Of a stretch of 10,039 nucleotides of DNA, positions 4,171 to 10,039 are shown one piece after another. The notes beneath the pieces are model-generated. The model saw only the letters and a program-made list of their open reading frames with translations. It was not told where the DNA came from and did not search any database. The translations under genes were made by a program, and so were the position numbers. Position 1 is the stretch's first letter; the number at the start of each line of letters is the position of its first letter. Origin of the DNA: Solirubrobacterales bacterium (GTDB lineage Bacteria > Actinomycetota > Thermoleophilia > Solirubrobacterales > Solirubrobacteraceae). The DNA is taken from assembly GCA_013695395.1 (NCBI GenBank), contig JACDAP010000375.1:1-10039 (forward strand), in the 5' to 3' direction.

Positions 4171-5847
4171 ATGCGAGCGGTCGATGCGATGCTGGAGTGC
4201 CTGAAGGCGGAGGACGTCGACGTCGTCTTCGGCTACCCGGGCGGCGCGAACATCCCGACCTACGACGCGCTCTACGACAGCGGCATCCGGCACATCCTCG
4301 TCCGGCACGAGGCCGGCGGGGGGCACGCCGCGGAGTGCTACGCGAAGGCGACCGGCAAGGTCGGCGTCGCGTTCGGCACGAGTGGGCCGGGTGCCACGAA
4401 CCTCGTCACGCCGATCATGGACGCGATGATGGACTCGGTCCCGGTCGTGTTCGTGACCGGCCAGGTCCGCACCGACCTGCTCGGCACCGACGGCTTCCAG
4501 GAGGCCGACGTCATCGGCATCACGATGCCCGCGGTCAAGCACTCGATCATGATCCAGGATCCCTCCGAGCTGCCGATGGCGATCAAGGAGGCCTTCCACA
4601 TCGCCCGCAGCGGCCGTCCCGGACCCGTCGTGCTCGACATCCCGACGGACCTGTCGAAGGCGGACATCGAGTACGAGCCGATCACCGCGGTTCGGCTACC
4701 CGGCTACCAGCCCAAGAGCGAGGGCAACGTCAAGCAGATCCGCCAGGCCGCCAAGGCGCTGGCCGCCGCACGACGCCCCGTGATCTACGCGGGCGGCGGC
4801 GTGATCCTCTCGAACGCGTCGGAGGAGCTCGTCGCCTTCTGCCGCAGCGACCGCTTCCCGGTCACCACGACGCTGAACGGGCTCGGCGGCTTCCCGGCAC
4901 CCGACGAGCAGTGGCTCGGGATGCTCGGCATGCACGGCACCCGCACGGCGAACTACGCGATGGACGAGGCGGACCTGATCTGCTGCGTCGGTGCCCGCTT
5001 CGACGACCGGATCACCGGCAAGCTCTCCGAGTTCGCCCCGCGCGCCAAGTTCATCCACATCGACGTCGACCCGGCCGAGATCTCCAAGAACGTCCCGGCG
5101 CACATCCCGATCGTGGGCGACGCCAAGGGCATCCTCGAGAAGCTCAAGGTCGAGTACGACGCGCTCGAGGCGGACTCCGCCCGCCTGACCGACTGGTGGC
5201 AGCGCATCACGGGCTGGCAGGCCAAGCACCCGCTGGCCTACGAGGACTCCACCGACGAGGAGATCAAGCCCCAGCGGCTGATCGAGGCGGTCTACGAGGC
5301 CACCGGCGGTGAGGCGATCATCACCACCGATGTCGGCCAGCACCAGATGTGGGCCGCGCAGTACTTCCACTACAACCGCCCGCGCCAGTGGATCTCCTCC
5401 GGCGGCCTCGGGACCATGGGCTTCGGCCTCCCGGCGGCGATGGGCGCCGCGCTCGGGCGGCCCGACCAGACCGTGGTCTGCATCACCGGCGACGGCTCGA
5501 TCCAGATGAATGCCCAGGAGTTCGCGACCTGCGCCCAGGAGGGGATCCCGGTCAAGGTGATCATCTCCAACAACGGGTACCTCGGCATGGTCCGCCAGTG
5601 GCAGGAGCTGTTCTGGGAGAAGCGCTACTCGTCGGTCGACATGGGGCAGTACCCGGACTTCGTCAAGCTCGCCGAGGCCTACGGCTGCACCGGCGTGCGG
5701 CTCACGAACAAGGGCACGCTGGTCGATGACCTGCGTGCCGCGATCGCGACCCCCGGCCCGGTGGTGGTGGACGTCGCGGTCACCCGCGAGGAGAACACGT
5801 ACCCGATGATCGTGCCCGGCGAGGCCGCGCGCGACATGGTCGGCTGA
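4171..5847 (+). CDS. ilvB: Acetolactate synthase, catalytic (large) subunit
   Basis: A ThDP- and FAD-dependent enzyme condensing two pyruvates to acetolactate, or pyruvate with 2-oxobutyrate, for Val/Leu/Ile synthesis. At 558 residues it is full length. The N-terminal PYR domain has FGYPGGANIPTYDAL (20-34) and the catalytic Glu47 in VRHEAGGGHAAE. TSGPGATNL (70-78) follows. The central domain (about 190-330) is the usual FAD-binding region, with CCVGARFDDRITGK. The C-terminal PP domain has GGLGTMGFGLPAAMGAALG (411-429) and the ThDP/Mg motif GDGSIQMN (440-447) to NN468-469. Trp477 (MVRQWQ) matches the conserved active-site channel Trp. Oddities: RHEA replaces the near-universal RHEQ (Ala48), Cys56 stands where Gly is usual, and Arg100 (GQVRTDLLG) sits at the position equivalent to plant Pro197. 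The start is set by the GAGGAGG site. ilvN follows 11 bp later. Confidence 0.95.
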   Translation: MRAVDAMLECLKAEDVDVVFGYPGGANIPTYDALYDSGIRHILVRHEAGGGHAAECYAKATGKVGVAFGTSGPGATNLVTPIMDAMMDSVPVVFVTGQVRTDLLGTDGFQEADVIGITMPAVKHSIMIQDPSELPMAIKEAFHIARSGRPGPVVLDIPTDLSKADIEYEPITAVRLPGYQPKSEGNVKQIRQAAKALAAARRPVIYAGGGVILSNASEELVAFCRSDRFPVTTTLNGLGGFPAPDEQWLGMLGMHGTRTANYAMDEADLICCVGARFDDRITGKLSEFAPRAKFIHIDVDPAEISKNVPAHIPIVGDAKGILEKLKVEYDALEADSARLTDWWQRITGWQAKHPLAYEDSTDEEIKPQRLIEAVYEATGGEAIITTDVGQHQMWAAQYFHYNRPRQWISSGGLGTMGFGLPAAMGAALGRPDQTVVCITGDGSIQMNAQEFATCAQEGIPVKVIISNNGYLGMVRQWQELFWEKRYSSVDMGQYPDFVKLAEAYGCTGVRLTNKGTLVDDLRAAIATPGPVVVDVAVTREENTYPMIVPGEAARDMVG

Positions 5848-5854
5848 GGAGGAG
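5848..5854 (+). promoter_or_regulatory. Ribosome-binding site of ilvN
   Basis: GGAGGAG starts directly after the ilvB TGA (5845-5847) and ends 4 nt before the ATG at 5859. Its tight position supports cotranslation of ilvB and ilvN from one mRNA. Confidence 0.7.
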
Positions 5855-5858
5855 CGTC

Positions 5859-6416
5859 ATGGGTGAGCCAGGAGTCAAGGAAGTCCTCTCGCTGCAGGAT
5901 CTGCAGGCCTCCGGGTCGGTGAAGACCGGGCGCAAGCACATCCTCTCGATCCTCGTCGAGAACAAGCCGGGGGTCCTGACCAGGATCACCTCGCTGTTCG
6001 CGCGGCGCGGATTCAACATCGACACGCTCTCGGTCGGCCCGACCGACGACGAGCACATCTCGCGCATCACGATCACCCTCGACGGGGCCAACCACCCGAT
6101 CGACCAGGTCACCAAGCAGCTGCACAAGCTGATCAACGTGCTGAAGATCCGCGACCTCGAGCCCGAGGATGCGGTCTCGCGGGAGCTCGCGATGTTCAAG
6201 ATCGCGGCGGACACCGGGGCGCGCGCGGAGATCATGCAGCTCTGCGAGATCTTTCGCGGCAAGGTCATCGACGTGACCAAGCGCTCCGTCGTGGTCGAGG
6301 TCACCGGGACGGTCGACAAGATCGAGGCGTTCGAGCGCAACGTCCGCCCGTTCGGCCTGATCGAGATGATGCGGACCGGCGAGATCGCGATCTCGCGCGG
6401 CCGCGGCGAGACCTGA
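5859..6416 (+). CDS. ilvN: Acetolactate synthase, regulatory (small) subunit
   Basis: The 185-residue partner of IlvB, which activates the catalytic subunit and confers feedback inhibition by valine. The N-terminal ACT domain runs from about residue 26: HILSILVENKPGVLTRITSL (27-46), then FARRGFNIDTLSVGPTDD (47-64). Asn35, Gly38 and Asn53 match positions that bind valine in E. coli IlvH (Asn11, Gly14, Asn29), so valine inhibition is likely. The second domain has KIRDLEPEDAVSRELAMFKI (96-115), then the C-terminal segment with EIFRGKVIDVT and VVVEVTG. It is about 24 residues longer at the N-terminus than the E. coli subunit (MGEPGVKEVLSLQDLQASGS), but the start is well supported by the ribosome-binding site. 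The usual next gene, ilvC, is absent; a PhoX-like gene with its own upstream region follows. Confidence 0.93.
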   Translation: MGEPGVKEVLSLQDLQASGSVKTGRKHILSILVENKPGVLTRITSLFARRGFNIDTLSVGPTDDEHISRITITLDGANHPIDQVTKQLHKLINVLKIRDLEPEDAVSRELAMFKIAADTGARAEIMQLCEIFRGKVIDVTKRSVVVEVTGTVDKIEAFERNVRPFGLIEMMRTGEIAISRGRGET

Positions 6417-6432
6417 GCGGTCAGGGGGTCGC

Positions 6433-6454
6433 GTTCACACGACCTTTACGGGAG
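6433..6454 (+). promoter_or_regulatory. Candidate Pho-box-like direct repeat upstream of the phoX-like gene
   Basis: GTTCACACGAC (6433-6443) is followed directly by CTTTACGGGAG (6444-6454). The repeat core is GTTCAC versus CTTTAC, four of six identical, with an 11-nt period. Actinobacterial PhoP/RegX3-type boxes are direct repeats of GTTCACC-like units with this period. TCTGAT at 6463-6468 is a possible weak -10. The second half-site is degenerate, so this is a candidate only. Confidence 0.3.
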
Positions 6455-6471
6455 GGCGCGGATCTGATCGG

Positions 6472-7989
6472 ATGCTTCCTCCTGTGATCGGTCGCCGCGA
6501 CTTCCTGAAGACCACCGGCCTGACGGTGGGCGCCCTCGCCATGGGCACGACCTACTGGCGCCAGGCGCTGGCCCAGTCACCGACCAACCCGGGCCCCGGG
6601 CCGTACGGACCGCTCGGAGCACCCGATGCGTTCGGGGTCGCGCTGCCCCCGGGGTTCACCGCCCGCGTCGTCGCCGCGAGCGGCACCCCGGTCGGCACGA
6701 CGGGCTACGTGTGGCCGCTCTTCCCCGACGGCAAGGCGACCTTCGCCCAGCCGGACGGCGGCTTCGTCCTGACCGTGAACTCCGAGGTCCCCGGGGTCGG
6801 CGGGGCTTCGTCGATCAGCTTCGACCGCGACGGGAACATCACCGGCGCACGCCGGATCCTCTCCGGGACCTCGACGAACTGCGGTGGCGGCTCGACCCCG
6901 TGGGGAACCTGGCTCTCCTGCGAGGAGATCGACGGCGGTCAGGTCTGGGAGTGCGATCCGCTCGGGCGCACCGCGGCGGTGCCGCGTCCGGCGATGGGCC
7001 GCTTCACGCACGAGGCCGCGGCCGTCGACCCGAAGGGCCAGCGGCTCTACATGACCGAGGACGAGGGCAACTCGGGCTTCTACCGCTTCACGCCCGCGCG
7101 GTACCCCGACCTGTCCGAAGGCATCCTCGAGATCGCCACCCCGGGAAGCGGCGGCCGGATCGCCTGGATCCAGGTTCCCGATCCCACCGCGGCGACCGGC
7201 GAGACACGGACCCAGGTGCCGACCTCGATGAAGTTCAAGCGCGGCGAGGGGCTGTGGTTCGACACCGGCGTCGTCTACTTCTCCACCACCTCCGACGATC
7301 GCATCTGGGCCTACGACGTGGCCACCGAGGTGCTCGAGCTGCTCTACGACGGCGTCGCGCTCGGAGACGCGGCCCCGCTCCGTGATCCGGATCAGCTGAA
7401 CGCGCACCCGACCTCCGGCGACCTGTTCGTCTGCGAGGACGCCGACGACCTGCAGATCGTGATGATCACCCAGGAGCGTGAGGTCGCCCCGTTTGCCCAG
7501 CTCTCCGGGCCGCTGCACCAGGCCGGGACCGAGTTCGCGGGCACGACGTTCGACCCGGAGGGCAAGCGGCTCTTCTTCTCCTCCCAGCGGGGCGGACTTG
7601 GCGGGCTCACCTTCGAGGTCACCGGGCCGTTCCGCTCGGTCCTGCCGCGGCGGCCGCTGACCGCCGCCGGGCAGGCGGCCGTCGGGGCGTGCCAGCTCGT
7701 GCTGCGAGCCAAGCCGGCCGCACGGCTCGCCACGGTGCGAAAGAGCGGGCTCGCGGTCGGTGTCGACGCAGCCGCGGGCGTGCTCGCGGTGCGGTTGAAG
7801 ATCGACGGGCAGACGATCCTCAGCACCCGCCGCACCGTGAAGGCCGGGCGGGTGCGGCTGAAGCTGCGCCCGCGGGCGAACGCCCGGAAGGTCATCGTCC
7901 GGAGCGCCCGGGGTCGGCGCGTCCGCGGCACGCTCGAGTTGCGCCAGGGTGGCCAGACGGTGACCCGCCCGATCGTGCTCACGCGCTGA
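6472..7989 (+). CDS. Tat-exported PhoX/DUF839-family protein (putative alkaline phosphatase) with basic C-terminal tail
   Basis: The N-terminus has a twin-arginine signal: GRRDFLKTTG (7-16), a hydrophobic stretch, and ALA just before Gln35 as a likely cleavage site. The mature part matches the PhoX (DUF839) propeller family: STNCGGGSTPWGTWLSCEE (134-152), GRFTHEAAAVDP (176-187), MTEDEGNSGFYRFTP (194-208), EGLWFDTGVVYF (259-270), LFVCEDADD (318-326) and FFSSQRGG (368-375). Characterised PhoX enzymes bind calcium and iron and release phosphate from esters outside the cytoplasm; the acidic residues and the Cys of the TPWGTW region fit, but activity is not proven. From about residue 400 an Arg/Lys-rich beta-prone tail is added (TRRTVKAGRVRLKLRPRA). 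ATG 6472 is chosen; GTG 6484 (VIGRRDFLK) is an alternative that keeps the signal. A Pho-box-like repeat lies upstream. Confidence 0.85.
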   Translation: MLPPVIGRRDFLKTTGLTVGALAMGTTYWRQALAQSPTNPGPGPYGPLGAPDAFGVALPPGFTARVVAASGTPVGTTGYVWPLFPDGKATFAQPDGGFVLTVNSEVPGVGGASSISFDRDGNITGARRILSGTSTNCGGGSTPWGTWLSCEEIDGGQVWECDPLGRTAAVPRPAMGRFTHEAAAVDPKGQRLYMTEDEGNSGFYRFTPARYPDLSEGILEIATPGSGGRIAWIQVPDPTAATGETRTQVPTSMKFKRGEGLWFDTGVVYFSTTSDDRIWAYDVATEVLELLYDGVALGDAAPLRDPDQLNAHPTSGDLFVCEDADDLQIVMITQEREVAPFAQLSGPLHQAGTEFAGTTFDPEGKRLFFSSQRGGLGGLTFEVTGPFRSVLPRRPLTAAGQAAVGACQLVLRAKPAARLATVRKSGLAVGVDAAAGVLAVRLKIDGQTILSTRRTVKAGRVRLKLRPRANARKVIVRSARGRRVRGTLELRQGGQTVTRPIVLTR

Positions 7990-8017
7990 GCGCGGTCGGT
8001 CCGCCCGGGTGCGGCCG

Positions 8018-8023
8018 TATCGT
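8018..8023 (+). promoter_or_regulatory. Candidate -10 box of the isochorismate synthase gene
   Basis: TATCGT fits TANNNT and lies in the 44-bp gap after the PhoX-like gene. The GTG at 8034 is 10 nt downstream, which would leave a leader of only a few bases. No -35 was recognised. Confidence 0.3.
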
Positions 8024-8033
8024 GGGTGAGGCC

Positions 8034-9488
8034 GTGCTGTCGCTCGCCACCCCATCCCCGTTCGCCCTGGCGCCCGCCGACCGGCTCCGGTTGCGCGGGC
8101 ATCTGGAGGACGCGATCCGGCGGGCGCGGCAGAGCCGCAGCGGCTGTGTGCTGGCCGCGGTCACGGTCCGGCTCGACCCGCGGGTCGATCCGACGGCTGT
8201 CGTCGTCGCGTCCCGGCGCGAGGAGGAGCCATGGTTCGTGCTCGAGCAGCCGGACCGCGAGCGCTCCGCCCTGGCCACCCTGGGCTGTGTCCAGGCGCTC
8301 GAGGCCGACGGTCCCGACCGCTTCCGAACGGTCGCCGCACGATGGCGCCGGCTCGCCGCCGAGGCCTGCTGCGATACCCACGACGACCGCGGACACCCGC
8401 GCGGCTGTGGTCCGGTCGCGGTCGGCGGCTTCGCGTTCGCCGACGCCGGCGGGCAGTCGCCGCACTGGAACGGGTACGCGCCCGCATCGCTTCACGTCCC
8501 CGAGGTCGCGATCGCCCGTCGGGACGACGACGTGCGAATGACCTTGCACGCTCTGGCTCGACCGGGGGCCGACGCCGACGCGCTGCTGGCCGCGCTCGAG
8601 GCCCGTTGCGCCGAACTCCGCGTCGCGCCGCTCCCGCTGCTCGACCCGGACCCGGCGGGCCGCGTGCGTGTGGTCAGCGCGATGCCGCCCGAGCACTACG
8701 AGGGTGCCGTGGCACGCGCCGTCGAGCAGATCCGGGCCCGCAAGCTCGACAAGGTGGTCCTCGCGCGGGAGGTCCAGGTCCATACCGGTCGTGCCCGCCG
8801 CCACGACGCGGGCGCCGTGCTCGGCGTGCTCCGCGAGGCGTTCCCATCGTGCTACGTCTTCGCGGTCGGGCGCGGCGAGAGCACCTTCCTGGCCGCCTCG
8901 CCGGAGCTGCTGGTGCGGCGTGACGGGCTGCGGGCGGGGACCCTCGCGCTGGCGGGCTCCACGCGCCGCTCGGCCGACCCGGCGGTCGACGACCACCTGG
9001 GGGAGCAGCTGCTCCGCTCGGAGAAGGACCGCGGCGAGCAGGCGATCGTCACTCGGCGGATCGAGCGGGCGCTCAAGCCCGTCGCCCTGTGGGTCACCGC
9101 GGCGGACGAGCCGCAGGTCGTGCGCATGGCGAACATCCAGCACCTGGCCACCCCGATCCGGGCGCAGCTCGCCCAGCGGGTCCCCGCCGTCGAGCTGGCC
9201 GGGATGCTCCACCCGACCCCCGCGGTCGGCGGCGAGCCGTGGGCCGACGCGCGGCCGCTGATACCGACCCTCGAGGGGATGGATCGGGGCTGGTACGCCG
9301 GGCCGGTCGGATGGACGGACCTGAACGAGGACGGCGAGTTCTGCGTGGCCCTCCGGTGCGCGTTGCTCGACGGGCCACTCGCCCGCTGCTTCGCCGGGGT
9401 GGGCGTCGTCCGCGACTCCGACCCGGCCTCCGAGCTGGCCGAGACGGAGACGAAGCTCCAGGCGCTCCTGCCCGTGCTCGCGCTTTAG
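8034..9488 (+). CDS. menF: Isochorismate synthase (MenF/EntC/DhbC family)
   Basis: Converts chorismate to isochorismate, here most likely for menaquinone because menD is adjacent. It has 484 residues; the C-terminal chorismate-binding domain spans about 215-480. Visible motifs: KLDKVVLARE (237-246) with Lys240 at the catalytic base position; ASPELL with Glu291 at the general acid position, 51 residues later as in EntC/MenF (about 50); LALAGSTRRS (304-313); SEKDRGEQAIV (329-339) with Glu335 as probable Mg ligand; HLATPIRAQL; LHPTPAVGGEP (392-402); RGWYAGPVGW (418-427); ETETKLQALLP. The N-terminal region is weakly conserved and holds an unusual Cys/His cluster (CCDTHDDRGHPRGCG, 112-126). GTG 8034 is preferred; GTG 8022 would add four residues but overlaps the TATCGT box. 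The frame is open further upstream, within the PhoX-like gene. A salicylate or siderophore role is possible but no such genes are seen. Confidence 0.9.
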   Translation: MLSLATPSPFALAPADRLRLRGHLEDAIRRARQSRSGCVLAAVTVRLDPRVDPTAVVVASRREEEPWFVLEQPDRERSALATLGCVQALEADGPDRFRTVAARWRRLAAEACCDTHDDRGHPRGCGPVAVGGFAFADAGGQSPHWNGYAPASLHVPEVAIARRDDDVRMTLHALARPGADADALLAALEARCAELRVAPLPLLDPDPAGRVRVVSAMPPEHYEGAVARAVEQIRARKLDKVVLAREVQVHTGRARRHDAGAVLGVLREAFPSCYVFAVGRGESTFLAASPELLVRRDGLRAGTLALAGSTRRSADPAVDDHLGEQLLRSEKDRGEQAIVTRRIERALKPVALWVTAADEPQVVRMANIQHLATPIRAQLAQRVPAVELAGMLHPTPAVGGEPWADARPLIPTLEGMDRGWYAGPVGWTDLNEDGEFCVALRCALLDGPLARCFAGVGVVRDSDPASELAETETKLQALLPVLAL

Positions 9489-10039
9489 CTGAGCGCCCGG
9501 GCCACGTCGGCCCAGACCTGTCGGTGCAGACGGACGTTGTGGTGGCGATCGGTGTGCACGTGGACGAGGGAGACGCCGTCGTGGGCGAGGCTCGCGTCGA
9601 GCGCCGCGTGCAGCTCCGGGACGGTGGTGGCCGGGCGGTAGGCGAGGCCGAAGGCCGTCGCGACGTCTGCGAAGTCGAGCCCCGTGGGGGTCGCGACGTG
9701 GACCTCGTAGCGGTCCTTCGGCTGCGTGCGGCTCACGGGGAGGAAGTCGAAGATGCCGCCGCCCTCGTTGTCGACGACCACGAGTGTGAGGGGGAGCCGG
9801 AGCCGCCGGGCGCTGACGAGCGCGCCGACGTCGTAGGTCAGCGCGACGTCCCCGAGCAGCGCGACCACCGGGCCCGGTGAGCCGGCGGCGACCCCGAACG
9901 CCGTCGAGACGACCCCGTCGATCCCGTTGGCGCCCCGGTTCGCCAGCACGCGCGGTGGGTCCTCGCGGGCGGGAGCGAAGGTCTCCACGTCCCGGATCGG
10001 CATCGAGGCGCTGACCACGAGGGTCGCCGCCGCGGGGAG
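9485..10039 (-). CDS. menD: MenD, SEPHCHC synthase, C-terminal part (5' end beyond the right edge)
   Basis: Condenses 2-oxoglutarate (as a ThDP-bound succinyl semialdehyde anion) with isochorismate to give SEPHCHC, the step after isochorismate synthase in menaquinone synthesis. The last 184 residues are visible, numbered here from the edge. SASMPIRDVE (10-19) and NRGANGIDG (34-42) are typical MenD substrate-site motifs. The ThDP/Mg motif is GDVALTYD (63-70) to NEGGGIFDFLP (91-101), closely matching the E. coli GDLSALYD and NNNGGQIFSLLP. The frame continues open through the right edge, so an apparent GTG at 10018 is internal. The end (VSLVHVHTDRHHNVRLHRQV) is His-rich. The TAA (9485-9487 on plus) overlaps the TAG of the isochorismate synthase gene: the two genes converge although they act in sequence. 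Confidence 0.92.
   Translation of the reverse strand, partial: LPAAATLVVSASMPIRDVETFAPAREDPPRVLANRGANGIDGVVSTAFGVAAGSPGPVVALLGDVALTYDVGALVSARRLRLPLTLVVVDNEGGGIFDFLPVSRTQPKDRYEVHVATPTGLDFADVATAFGLAYRPATTVPELHAALDASLAHDGVSLVHVHTDRHHNVRLHRQVWADVARALS

Noticed and set aside
3837..5312. 491-codon plus-strand frame overlapping the zinc-ribbon gene and ilvB
   Set aside because: It is an out-of-frame shadow; ilvB motifs lie in another frame with proper start and ribosome-binding site.
6577..8055. 492-codon minus-strand frame opposite the PhoX-like gene
   Set aside because: Arg/Gly/Pro-rich antisense shadow; the Tat signal and PhoX motifs fix the true frame.
7392..9212. 606-codon minus-strand frame opposite the PhoX-like and isochorismate synthase genes
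   Set aside because: It has no recognisable motif and is explained by the GC bias of two well-supported plus-strand genes.
10016..10018. GTG at 10018 (minus) as the start of menD
   Set aside because: The frame stays open to the right edge and a complete MenD needs several hundred more N-terminal residues, so this is an internal valine.
1..10039. CRISPR array, tRNA/rRNA genes, mobile elements, defence genes
   Set aside because: No regularly spaced repeats, transposase, integrase, terminal inverted repeats or structural RNA sequences were recognised on either strand.

Overview
This window is GC-rich chromosomal DNA with strong G/C bias at third codon positions and tightly packed genes. It fits Actinomycetota. 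Two things suggest class Thermoleophilia (Solirubrobacterales or relatives): Arg/Lys-rich beta-type C-terminal tails on two exported proteins, and several small genes of unfamiliar type that probably start without a leader. This placement is inferred; no rRNA or marker gene is present. No tRNA, rRNA, CRISPR array, insertion sequence, phage gene or origin was seen. There is no gene-free stretch longer than about 100 bases.

Layout from left to right. (1) Bases 1-1582 hold the 3' part of an LVIVD-repeat beta-propeller protein with a basic, Cys-bracketed tail. It runs convergently into (2) a minus-strand TVP38/TMEM64 (DedA-like) membrane protein. (3) Diverging from that gene, across about 43 bp, is a plus-strand pair: a 74-residue protein ending in Gly-Gly and, overlapping it by 8 bp, a 223-residue two-helix membrane protein of unknown function. 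(4) After a hairpin come a possible 11-codon upstream ORF and a 59-residue basic ORF, then a coupled pair with a GTGA overlap: a 65-residue two-helix membrane protein and a 97-residue membrane protein with a zinc ribbon. (5) The acetolactate synthase operon ilvB-ilvN follows, with good ribosome-binding sites and a probable -10 box. (6) Next is a Tat-exported PhoX/DUF839 protein with another basic tail and a Pho-box-like direct repeat upstream. (7) An isochorismate synthase (menF type) reads toward menD, which enters from the right edge on the minus strand. Their stop codons overlap.

How the genes work together. IlvB and IlvN form acetolactate synthase, the first committed step of Val/Leu/Ile synthesis; ilvC does not follow directly. 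MenF and MenD catalyse the first two committed steps of menaquinone synthesis but are transcribed toward each other. The PhoX-like protein probably scavenges phosphate from esters outside the cell. The small membrane and zinc-ribbon genes have no assignable role.

The most distinctive non-coding pattern is the promoter-to-start spacing. At three starts (minus 2376, plus 2420, plus 3626) a TANNNT hexamer lies exactly 6 nt before the start codon, as expected for leaderless transcripts. ilvB and ilvN instead have Shine-Dalgarno sequences. I saw no obvious new defence or mobile system. The best leads are the leaderless divergent pair, the Gly-Gly small protein, the upstream ORF, the Pho-box candidate and the unusual IlvB residues.
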